64,000 nt of DNA from Alistipes sp. (lineage in GTDB: Bacteria; Bacillota; Clostridia; Oscillospirales; Ruminococcaceae): the NCBI GenBank assembly GCA_023667265.1, contig JAMPAJ010000001.1:1293151-1357150 (forward strand), written 5' to 3'. A program made the translations under genes and the position numbers. A model generated the notes under the pieces. That model had not been told where the DNA came from, ran no database searches, and was given only the letters and a program-made list of their open reading frames with translations. Shown here in pieces: positions 48,314 to 58,400 of the stretch (positions are counted from its first letter, which is position 1; each line of letters starts with the position of its first letter).

Positions 48314-49900
48314 ATGAGTTCAACAACCGCGACCTTTATCATTCTGGCTGTTTACATAGCCGTTATGGTAGGAATCGGAATTTATACCTCAAAACGAACA
48401 AAATCAACCACAGACTTTATGCTCGGCGGACGAAGCGTCGGCTCATGGCTAACCGCCTTCTCCTATGGAACGACCTATTTTTCAGCCGTCGTATTCATCG
48501 GCTATGCCGGTCAGTTCGGCTGGAGCTACGGTGTGTCTGCAACCTGGATTGGAATCGGCAATGCCATAATCGGCAGCCTTATCCCATTCTTCGTCCTGGG
48601 ACGGCGTACGCGGCTCATGACAAATCACCTCGGCTCGAAAACCATGCCGGACTTTTTTGAGAAGCGGTTCGATTCCAGCAAGATCAAAACTGCAGCCGCA
48701 CTTATCGTTTTCATTTTCCTCATCCCCTACACCGCTTCGGTATACAACGGACTGTCCAATCTCTTCGGAATGGTGTTCGACCTCGGGCAGAGCGGCGGCA
48801 AGATAATCATTATCCTTATGGCTGTTCTCTCCGCTATTTACGTTACCCTGGGCGGATATAAGGCTACGGCGCTCAACGACTTTTTCCAGGGAATCATCAT
48901 GCTCATCGGAATCAGTACCGTTGTTTTCCTGACAGTGCAGAAGAAAAACGGTCTTTCGGAGGCAATTGACGCGCTGAATCTTGTTTCGGACGGAAGCGCA
49001 GCCGAGGGAACTCTCGGTTCACTGTTCGGACCTGATCCACTGAATCTCCTTGGAGTTGTTATCCTTACATCTCTCGGAACATGGGGACTTCCGCAGATGG
49101 TGCAGAAATTCTACGCAATCAAGGATCAGCAGGCTATTAAAAAGGGCGCGGTCATCTCCACATTTTTCGCTCTCGTAGTAGCCGGAGGCTCATATTTTAT
49201 GGGCGGATTTGTTCGGCTCTACTGCACGCTTGACCCTGCCGACACGAACGGGCGCGCGCTCATCGAGGTTGCGAACGGCAAGCCGAAATTTGATACAATG
49301 GTTCCTAATCTTATTGAAACTGCGCTGCCGAATATGCTAATCGGACTTATTGTTGTACTGGTTCTGTCGGCTTCGCTGTCAACTCTGTCGTCACTGGTTC
49401 TCACGTCAAGCTCGACCCTGACCAACGACCTTATCAAGCCGAGGATCAAAAACTTCGACGACAAAAAGCAGATGCTCTTCATTCGTATATTTATAGCGGT
49501 TTTCCTGGTGATCTCCGTTATTATCGCCTGCAATCCCAACTCCTCTATCACAACGCTGATGTCCTACTCCTGGGGCGCGCTTTCGGGAGCTTTCCTTGGC
49601 CCGTTCCTTTATGGTCTGTTTATGAAAAAGGCTTCTCGTGCCGCAGTCTGGGCAAGCATGGCGACGGGCGTGGGGATCACGCTGGCTCATATGCTGATTT
49701 TCAGCATGGGCATCGGCGCTTTCGACGGCATTAAGCAAGCGGTAGCAAACCTGAATTGTCCATTGAATCTGCTCTCGCCCATTAACGCCGGGGCATTTGC
49801 AATGATCGTTTCGCTTATCATCGTTCCTGTTGTCAGCAAATTCACTAAAGCTCCCAGCGCGGAAGTAGTCGAAGATGCATTCAGCAGTATTGCAAAATAA
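48314..49900 (+). CDS. Sodium:solute symporter (SSS family)
   Basis: A 528-residue membrane protein from the ATG at 48314 (AAAGGAAGTGA upstream), with about 13 spans. Typical SSS segments: STTDFMLGGRSVGSWLTAFSYGTTYFSAV, IPYTASVYNGLSNL and VLSASLSTLSSLVLTSSSTLTNDL with the sodium-site Ser/Thr. The substrate cannot be read from sequence; proline, pantothenate or a sugar/carboxylate are possible. Monocistronic between its own promoter and terminator. Confidence 0.9.
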   Translation: MSSTTATFIILAVYIAVMVGIGIYTSKRTKSTTDFMLGGRSVGSWLTAFSYGTTYFSAVVFIGYAGQFGWSYGVSATWIGIGNAIIGSLIPFFVLGRRTRLMTNHLGSKTMPDFFEKRFDSSKIKTAAALIVFIFLIPYTASVYNGLSNLFGMVFDLGQSGGKIIIILMAVLSAIYVTLGGYKATALNDFFQGIIMLIGISTVVFLTVQKKNGLSEAIDALNLVSDGSAAEGTLGSLFGPDPLNLLGVVILTSLGTWGLPQMVQKFYAIKDQQAIKKGAVISTFFALVVAGGSYFMGGFVRLYCTLDPADTNGRALIEVANGKPKFDTMVPNLIETALPNMLIGLIVVLVLSASLSTLSSLVLTSSSTLTNDLIKPRIKNFDDKKQMLFIRIFIAVFLVISVIIACNPNSSITTLMSYSWGALSGAFLGPFLYGLFMKKASRAAVWASMATGVGITLAHMLIFSMGIGAFDGIKQAVANLNCPLNLLSPINAGAFAMIVSLIIVPVVSKFTKAPSAEVVEDAFSSIAK

Positions 49901-49913
49901 TTGAACAAACTAA

Positions 49914-49950
49914 AAGCTGCTGCAAGTAAAATTTGCAGCAGCTTATTTTT
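49914..49950. terminator. Bidirectional terminator between the symporter and the pilus operon
   Basis: AAGCTGCTGCAA/TTGCAGCAGCTT hairpin with T-rich flanks, between convergent genes. Confidence 0.85.
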
Positions 49951-50821
49951 ATGTATCGTCTCTTACCGGGATCTTCGTGTAGTCCAGCGTTCTGGTGCGT
50001 TTCAGCCTGCCGCTGATGATCCAGTAAATAATCAGCAGGAGTACAAAAAACGTGAAAATGATCGGAACGACCAGCATCGGGTCAACCTGTGACGCGTCGG
50101 GATTTACCCTGATATTCTTCACATCGTCGTACACCGTCTCTATTCTGTGCGAGCGCAGGAGCAGACGATGAGTATTTACTCCATAGGGCGTGCAGGTCAT
50201 AAGCGTGACATAGTCGCCGCCGGGAATGATCTCGATCTTATCGACCTCCTCCGGCTTGACCGTCAGAATTTTTTCCACCTCGTAGGTGTACACCTGGTCG
50301 AGAATGGTTATTGTAAAGGTGTCGCCCTCTACCATTTTGTCCAGATCGGTGAAAAGCTTTGCGGAGGGCAGTCCCCGGTGTGCCGAAATTACCGCGTGGG
50401 TGTCGCTTCCGCCTACGGGAAAGGACGAGCCCTGCAAGTGTCCGGCGGCAACGTTCAGCACCTCTTCGCTTGTGCCGTGGTAGATTGAAAACTCAGCGTG
50501 AATGACCGGAATAGTGATATAACCCATAATTCCTGTACCAGAGATGTTGAGAATATCCTCATATCCCGGAATCTGATCGTAGTTGACAAATGGCGCGTAC
50601 AGCCCGTTAAGCTGCTGATTGTACTTCTGGGCTTCGGCAATAAGCCGCTCGGTCTCTCCGGTGTCCATTTGGGCTACAGTTTCGTTATATGTGGTAATAA
50701 CTTTACTGGAAACACGTTCGTTCCACCAGTTGCTTATGGTCGGGTACAGCATTACGGAGAGCCCTACGAGGAGTATGATGATTAAAATAATCGTTGATAT
50801 TTTGCCTGATTTTTTTCTCAT
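49949..50821 (-). CDS. Class C sortase (pilin polymerase)
   Basis: A 290-residue protein with two spans: N-terminal (ISTIILIIILLVGLSVMLY) and C-terminal (MLVVPIIFTFFVLLLIIYWI). The sortase core between has His in VISAHRGLP, Cys in TLMTCTPYG and Arg in THRLLLRSHR. The C-terminal span and THRLLLRS pattern mark class C enzymes, which link pilins covalently through a lysine. Last gene of the pilus operon, 59 bp after the major pilin. Confidence 0.95.
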   Translation of the reverse strand: MRKKSGKISTIILIIILLVGLSVMLYPTISNWWNERVSSKVITTYNETVAQMDTGETERLIAEAQKYNQQLNGLYAPFVNYDQIPGYEDILNISGTGIMGYITIPVIHAEFSIYHGTSEEVLNVAAGHLQGSSFPVGGSDTHAVISAHRGLPSAKLFTDLDKMVEGDTFTITILDQVYTYEVEKILTVKPEEVDKIEIIPGGDYVTLMTCTPYGVNTHRLLLRSHRIETVYDDVKNIRVNPDASQVDPMLVVPIIFTFFVLLLIIYWIISGRLKRTRTLDYTKIPVRDDT

Positions 50822-50837
50822 AAAGCCCTCCCTAACG

Positions 50838-50865
50838 CCAACAGGCAGATCACTCTGCCTGTTGG
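50838..50865 (-). other. Hairpin between pilin and sortase genes
   Basis: CCAACAGGCAGA/TCTGCCTGTTGG, 12-bp perfect stem with a 4-base loop. No T-run follows before the sortase start, so it may stabilise the pilin mRNA end or weaken read-through to the sortase. Confidence 0.6.
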
Positions 50866-50880
50866 AATAAGGTATTAAAA

Positions 50881-52401
50881 TTATTCTGCGTCTTTGCTCA
50901 TTCTCTTCTTTGTGATGAGGAAGATTCCTCCTACCGCTACCATAGCGCCGCCGACGATGTAGAACAGTGTTGTACCCATGCCGCCTGTGCTGGGGAGGGT
51001 TGAACCCTTTTCATTAACAATAGTATTGTCTAAATTACTATTTTCCATATCAAGAGTAACATTCGCACTTGCTCCTGCATCTGTTTCCTCATGTTTTGTA
51101 GCAGAAATTACTACGATCTTATCAGCACATTTGTTGTATCCTGCAGGAACTGTCGTCTCTTTCAGTACATACTTACCTGCATCCAAACCAATGATATTGA
51201 ATTTACCTGTGTCACTAGCAGAAAACATCTCCACCGCGGTCTCACCACTCTTAATAGGACGATAATTATCTCCATCCTTAATCAAACCAATTTCAGTTGC
51301 GCCCGTGATGTCATACAGTTTAAATCCTGCACCACCCAATGGAGCATTTTTATCGCTTCCGTCAACCTTAGTGTTATCTACACCATATGTAAACACCCAA
51401 ACGGTATCATCAGGTGTTTTTCCAAGTTCTCCGCCACCAGAGACATTCGGATTATTTGAATACTCCAAATTAACCTTATTCAAGTTTTCAGTTGTTCCGC
51501 TTTTCTTGTTGATATATGCCTTCTCATTCAGATGAGCATTGTAAACAACCTCTATCGTTGCACCGTCGGTAAGATCCTTATCATACTGTAATATGTCATC
51601 AATTGTAAGCGACCACTTACCATCACTCACCTCTGTTTTCGTATATCCTGTTTCAGGAACATCAATTGCACCAACTTTAACTGATTCTATACTCTCGAAT
51701 GTTATGCCTTCTGACATCTCATCATTAAACACTACTTTGTATGTGTCATAATAAGCATAATCTGCGTCAGCAGGAACAGTTGCCGTAAGTTTAAACTGGA
51801 AGGACTCATTAATAGCGTGATCCGCTGTCTCACCCCAACCGTTGTTATCACCTTCCGTAACCGAATCGTCGTTATCATAGACCTCCTTATCAACGGTAGG
51901 CTTAGCGCTCTTTGGAGTCGCAGTTGCATCACCTACAACTCTAAGGATAAAGGATGTGTACGCATCATCTACACCGCTCAATGAATTATCTCTGTCTTTT
52001 ACAAGGTAGTAACCTGGTACAAGACCACTTACTGCATATTTCTTTGTTGTAGTATCGTATTGAAGTGTAGCCGTAGGTTTTGCAGAAAGGCGAAGACCCT
52101 TTGCCCACGTTAACGCATTGTCACCTGTGATATTTTTAGATGCTTCCGTAGCATCATCGCCAACTTTATTAGACTCCTGACCTGAACCCCACTTAATATT
52201 TGACAGAACCTTTGCGCCGTCTTCCTCAGATAAATCACCAATGAAAATCTGATACACATCATATGTATGACCCGTTACCTCATTATCAACTGTAATGGAA
52301 TAAGTTTCCTCCGGTGCAGCAAACGAAGCCATAGGTGCGATAGCGCAAGCTGAGAGTGTGAGGGCAGCAACCATGGCTGCAAGTTTCTTAAAGTTTTTCA
52401 T
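50881..52401 (-). CDS. Major pilin, LPSTG-anchored, isopeptide-forming
   Basis: A 506-residue exported protein (signal about 1-29). It has an N-terminal domain, a pilin motif-like TVDKEVYDND (about 168-177) with the candidate polymerisation lysine, and a middle fimbrial domain with KLTATVPADADYAYYDTY. A C-terminal SpaA-like domain carries the E-box YVLKETTVPAGYN (about 415-428). LPSTG (about 468-472), a span and a basic tail complete the sorting signal. The class C sortase gene follows, and the giant tip protein gene precedes. AAGGAGAG lies before the ATG. Confidence 0.93.
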   Translation of the reverse strand: MKNFKKLAAMVAALTLSACAIAPMASFAAPEETYSITVDNEVTGHTYDVYQIFIGDLSEEDGAKVLSNIKWGSGQESNKVGDDATEASKNITGDNALTWAKGLRLSAKPTATLQYDTTTKKYAVSGLVPGYYLVKDRDNSLSGVDDAYTSFILRVVGDATATPKSAKPTVDKEVYDNDDSVTEGDNNGWGETADHAINESFQFKLTATVPADADYAYYDTYKVVFNDEMSEGITFESIESVKVGAIDVPETGYTKTEVSDGKWSLTIDDILQYDKDLTDGATIEVVYNAHLNEKAYINKKSGTTENLNKVNLEYSNNPNVSGGGELGKTPDDTVWVFTYGVDNTKVDGSDKNAPLGGAGFKLYDITGATEIGLIKDGDNYRPIKSGETAVEMFSASDTGKFNIIGLDAGKYVLKETTVPAGYNKCADKIVVISATKHEETDAGASANVTLDMENSNLDNTIVNEKGSTLPSTGGMGTTLFYIVGGAMVAVGGIFLITKKRMSKDAE

Positions 52402-52439
52402 AATAATCTCTCCTTAAAATTAAATAGGTCTTGGGTTTT

Positions 52440-52472
52440 GCGGAGCTGCACCTTCCGCGATGCAGCCTCCGC
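52440..52472 (-). other. GC-rich hairpin between the giant tip-protein and pilin genes
   Basis: GCGGAGCTGCA pairs with TGCAGCCTCCGC (one bulge). There is no T-run, so it is a candidate RNA-processing or stabilising structure that would let the pilin be made in larger amounts than the tip protein. Confidence 0.55.
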
Positions 52473-52483
52473 GCGTATCGTTC

Positions 52484-55400
52484 TTATTTCGTGGCACGTC
52501 TTCTGCGCCTTCTTATGAGATAGTAACCAGCGGCGCTGCACATGACAGCCATGCCAGCTGCGTAGAAACCTTTCGTTCCCACTCCGCCCGCTGAGGGAAG
52601 CTCTCCCTGGGTTTCGCCTACGTTTTCATTTTTGACTGAAAGCTTGTTATCAGTTTCACCTGGATTTTCCTTCAAAGGCTTACCGTTGACATATTCCCTA
52701 GGAATATAAACAGCGCCATTTCCTGTGAGCTGCTTTACAGGCTCTCCGCTCTCCTTATCTACCTCAATAATATAGTAGTAATAGAGTCTGCCCTCGCCGT
52801 TGGTAAGCGGAAGGTCTTTAATCGTCTTTGACCAATCCTCGCCTTTTGTCACTTCAATAGCTTCGCCAACCCTTTCCCAGCTGTCTTGCTTTTCAACAAT
52901 AACCGGCAGCTTGTGTACATTTACGATAAATTCGGCTTTAGTTTTGTCAGAATCAGTTGCAACTACCGTTATTCTCTCGTTTTCTCCTGATGTCAGAACA
53001 CCTGTATTCGAATCAATCGTGGCTTTCGCATCCTCTTCCTTTATCGACCAAATTACATTTCCGACATTATTATTAACTGTCAATGTCTGCGTCGAATCCG
53101 GGTTCATGTCAGCCATACCAACGATTTCCAACGGCTCAAGAACGCTGATTGCCACTTCCGCTTCGCCGATCTTCACGCCGTTACGAGTCACAGTCAGAAC
53201 CGTTTCGCCAACCGTTTTAGCAGTAATAGTATCACCATTGATCTCAGCAACATTGGTATCTCCAATCGTAAGGCTTATGTCGCTCGGTTCTGTTGTGATT
53301 TCCACTGTCTTACCAACATGAAGCCGTATTGGACTCGGAGCTACAACAATCGGGTTTACGTTGAATGTGTATGCGCCCTGCTTGTCGCCGCTCGTGCCCT
53401 TGATCTTGATTTCACCAGATTTTATGACCGTGAAATACCAATTTCCATCGTCGCCCTTTGAGAATGTGCCGTTTCCGGTGTTCTCCCAGCTGATTTCATT
53501 TTCTGCATCAGTTATATCAAGCTTGATTTTATCACCGGGGTAGATATTTTCGGTCTTGTCAGGGGTGATTGTGAATTTTGGAACATCTACGTAATGGAGA
53601 CGGATTTCTTTAATCTTACCATTAAAGTCCCAGTTCTGGATTCTAAATCTTAAATCTGTGATTGTTATTGGATCAAAATTCTCATTTTTCAGATCATTAA
53701 AATTTTTCGTATCACCTTGACCATTTGTCTGATACCAAGAATCTGACTCATCATTATCTGCGATATCAGGTCTGTTGATAGCAATTCCGCAGCCAAAGTT
53801 TCCGCTGCCCTCGTATATTATTTCAATACTTGTGACATTTTCCCACTCACCATGCAGCCTAAACGTGCTTACATCACGATCTTTCACTACAACATACCAC
53901 TGATTCTTCGGTTTAATATTGATCGTAGCCGCAGCGGTCTGAGAGTTATTTGCTATTCTTGTCGCTGTAATGGTTACGGAAGAATTTGCGCCATTCAAAG
54001 CCTTAACTTCACAGGATTTACCGTCAGCACTTGGCGTAAGCTCAACATTATTACTGTCAGCCGTCCAATTAGCCGGAGCGTTAGCATTAAGCGTTACTGT
54101 TTCGTTAATTGGCAACTCAACTTTGGATTGGTTTAACCTAAAACTGTTGTCATCTTCATAGTAGAAGCGGATATAATTTGGTGTATTCCAAATATAACCA
54201 AAACTCTCTATATTGTTATAGGACACATTGCTATTTCCCCATATTCTTGGATATACAAAATTACCATTGTCATTAATCGGCTCAAAAATTAATTTTCCAT
54301 TTTGATAACTATAACATGGATTCAAATTATCGTTGTCATTCCAATGAAAAATAGCATTATTTAACTTTAAAGCAATATATTCCGAACCATAATCCAGTTC
54401 TATTTTGATTATATTTTTTCCGGAAGTGTATTCGCTTATATCGATACATCCTGCATTTTGACCACCGAGGCTCATTCTTTGAAATACTTCAGTATTACAA
54501 TTATTGCTAAACTCTATATAACTATCCCCCGCATCCCTGATCGCCAGCGTTCTCATCACCATAGCTGCCGGAGTTTTTGCCAGGGTTTGCAAAGTTGCTT
54601 CGGAATGGTTTACAGCAAGTGAAGACTCTGTAGCTTCAGCTGGATAACCCCAGTAATATCCGGGTACAGTCCCTTTTTGAACATACTGCGTATTGACGCC
54701 GGTCTCTTCCGGAATCAAGTATGTCTGACCAGTTCTAAATGCCGCATAAAGTCCGGCTGCTGCACATACGAGTCCAGCATTATAGTCATCGGCAGGTTCA
54801 TTGACCTGATACATAGAACGGATGTCATCGTATCGTATCGAACTTTGCCAGCCTCCGACTAAACCTCCGATAAGCATATACAGATCGTCATAGTCATCAA
54901 TAACACTTTTATCGTCATTGCTTATCATCTGCTCACTCTTTCCAGAAGTAGCTCTGAAATGAGGATTTTTTACTGAATTGCTCGCGAAATTAGAGACAAA
55001 GCACTTATTGTAATCATTGTCGCCAAGAATTACTTTCATCTGAGCCTGCGCCCAATTTTTTAATTTTTCCTTCTGTTCAGGAGTAGCATTAGGAAATGTC
55101 CATGCAATCAAAGCGGTCGTCTGATAAGCAACATTATGTCTCATCTGTCCCCAACCGCCTGATTCGCCTCCGAATACATAGCCATCGGTCTGGATTTTAC
55201 CATTGTTGACTATAGAATTAACCACATTCGCCTGATTTTCAGTTTTAATGTTTTTAGCATTTGCCACTACCGCGGCTGTACCTACATCATTCCATGATAT
55301 GTTGACTGTACTAACTGAATCTCCTATTTCGTTAACTTTATTCTTATAAGCTGAATTACCTTCATTATCTTTGGTAGCAAGGTGCAACCAGACTGCCGCC

Positions 55401-58400
55401 CATTTTCTATCATCATCTGAATCAGACGAGCTATAATAACCTCCTTTACCGCCAACTTCCGACGGTTCAATGGTTTTACCTTTTACTGGGTTAGGATGCG
55501 CCTCAGCAAATGCGTACAATGCTTTTGCCATTTCAAGGTATTTATCGTATTTCGCCTTTGTCTCTTCATCATTTCCAGCAGCAGATCTATAATCGCCATT
55601 ATCTCTGTAATTCAAGTATGCAAGAGCAAGTGCTGCTGCATATTCAGCGGCAATATCGCCTCCGGCATTATTACCGGGATCCAGACAATACTCATTAGCC
55701 TGATTCAGTTTTCTATCCGCGCTGTTCGGATCATCATCCGTCCAGTAAAGCTGATACTTACGATATGCTGCTGAACCATACTCTCTGCCCTCGATCGTAC
55801 TGTCATGCTGTGTCTGCTCCTGTAACTCCGGAACGCCCCAGTAGTTATGGTCGATTTCGCCATTGCCCTTTTGATAGAGGATAGCGGTTATAGTTTTATC
55901 GCTTTCAAATTTATTTGCACTAAAACTACCGTCATCATACTTAGCAGTCTTCATAAAGAAGTCACAGAACTGCTCCAGAATAACCTGCATATGTGCCGTC
56001 TGACCAAGATCATTGAATGCGCCCTGGAACTCATAAGCGCCCCAGCCAAGCATCGACGCTGTGTATCCCTGCGGCAAACCAAACATTACATGGTCGCCTG
56101 CATCATGGAAACCACCGCTCCAAGCACCGTCTCCGGTCGTTCCGTCGTGGCAGTTGCTGCGCCAGCTATATGCACTGTTATCATCAACCTCGTTGCCGCA
56201 CATATTAGCGTCATAGAAGTAAAGTGAATACTGGAGAAGTCTTGCGTAGTCTTCCTGTGTATCTTCTGGAAGCTGATCTACAGGATATGGCAGATATTCA
56301 TCTGGAATTTCCGTTGTCCTGTAAAGCTGAAGATAAACGCTTTCAGGTTTCGTATCTCCTGTCGAATCCTCTGGCTCAGTCCACAGCTTGTTTAAAACAA
56401 GATCTGATACCTTTGGTTCATTTGCAATTGAAAGTGTCTCATCACCATTAGCTCCATTTGATAATTCGTCATCACTTTTATCGGTACTTATCTTCCAGCC
56501 TGCCGGGACATTGCTTTCTACGATCCTGTACTCTCTTCCCTTTAGAAGACCCGGAACGGTTGTTTTCCAGCCTTCTGATGCTGTAACAGTTACCGGTCTT
56601 AACTTTTCCCATGCCTCATCATTATTTTTGACCTGGAGCTGGAAGATCAGTGAATCCGGCTTTGGTATATTTTCGTTTGGATCGCCTATCCAGTCCTTCT
56701 TGACCTTTAAGCTGATCGGGTCAAGGGTATTTGTAACTACAAGTGTTCCGTCTGTATCCGTAGAATACGTAACCTTATAACCGTTTGCAGCAGGTTCTTC
56801 CTTGATGTAATAATAGTACTTCTGCCTATTCGTATCTCCAGGCTCTCCGGTTTTTGTCGGAAGATTTTCCCACTTGCTTCTCCACGAGTTTTCTGCACTG
56901 AGTTCAGCGGTCATCGGATTATCATCCTCATCACAAAAACGATCAGCCTCAGTAAGCTCTGACACATCTTCAATTGGCTCTGTTGTCTGATAGAGATATA
57001 CAGTTACCGGAGTTCTCATAGACGAGAAGTCGTCATCATTACTCCATCTCTTCTCAACCGGAATATCCTCAGTATCGCCTTTAAGCTTGTTTCTTACCTG
57101 TAAATTGCACTCGTCGTCTACCTTGAGATACTCAACAGGAGCAACGGTTGTGGTTGTTTCTTCAGGAGTAACTGCGGTGGTAGTTGTTGTGGCAACTGGT
57201 ATAGTAAACTTACCTTCAGGGTTATACAAATACATTGCGCCATTTGCAGCTCTTATAAAAATGTATTCAAATGTTGGATTGTTACCATTCCAGTCTTGGA
57301 ACTTAAATGTCGTTAAAATTGTTGGAGAATTATATTGATGTGAATATACTGAGGCTTCATTATTGCCATTATCCAGCGCATAATCATCAGCATAAAACTG
57401 CTGGAATTTCTGCTCAGTCTTAAACTCAATATACTCTATATTGGCAAGTTTATTATCCTTATCAATACGTTTTCCATCGAATGTTGCATAGTGAATATTA
57501 TTATCTGATAAATCTACGCCTAAAGGATAAGTTTTACCGGGCTCTCCAACATGAGTATTTTCATCATACGTTTCGGTTGAACCGCCTGACGAATCATCTG
57601 TTCCAGGAGCTAAAACCTTATCCTCTTCCACCACATACCCGGTCTTATCCGCGTTAAGCTTAACCGTAAACCACATTTTACCGGGAGCAATATACTCATC
57701 CGCAGCATCTGTGGGGGTGGGGCGCTTAGTTTCGTCAATGTAATACCTGCCAGGTTTCAGATAACCGTTTTCAATATACTTTGGCGTTGCAGACTCTTTT
57801 ATTATCCAATTGTCAATCGAAGTCTCTTCTCCGATAAAGTTTTTCCACTCAACGATAAGAGTTCCGTCCTGAGCGTGAAGCTCAAGAGTCGCTCCTTTTA
57901 ATTCAGTAGGATTATCCGGATCGGTTATATCCCATTTTGAAATTGTAGGCTTAGCACCGAGTATCCGCGTATCTTCCATTTCTATGGTACGATCGTCAAA
58001 CAAATTTAAAATTGTACACTGTGACTCGTCAGCCAGTTTTTCCATGCTGTCTGCGTACCAAATCTCCGTGTTTGATACTTTCTTGATATAGATATCCTCT
58101 GCCGGGTTATACAACGCCGGAGGAGTGTCTTCACGGATTATATAGATACCATTTTCAAGCTGCGTTACATCAATAGTATATCCAGAATTTCCAGCAGACG
58201 TCCAACTGTCAATAACATTTCCGCCGAGATCAAGCAGGCTTATATCAGCTCCGGAAACATACTGCTTTGAAACAGAATCATCAACCTTCTTGAAAAGCAC
58301 ACCGGGAGCATTTTCAAACTTAAGATTATATTCCGGAAGAGGCATTACCATCATGACATAAGTATCGAAGTAATACTTATTACCTTCCGAATCTATAATA

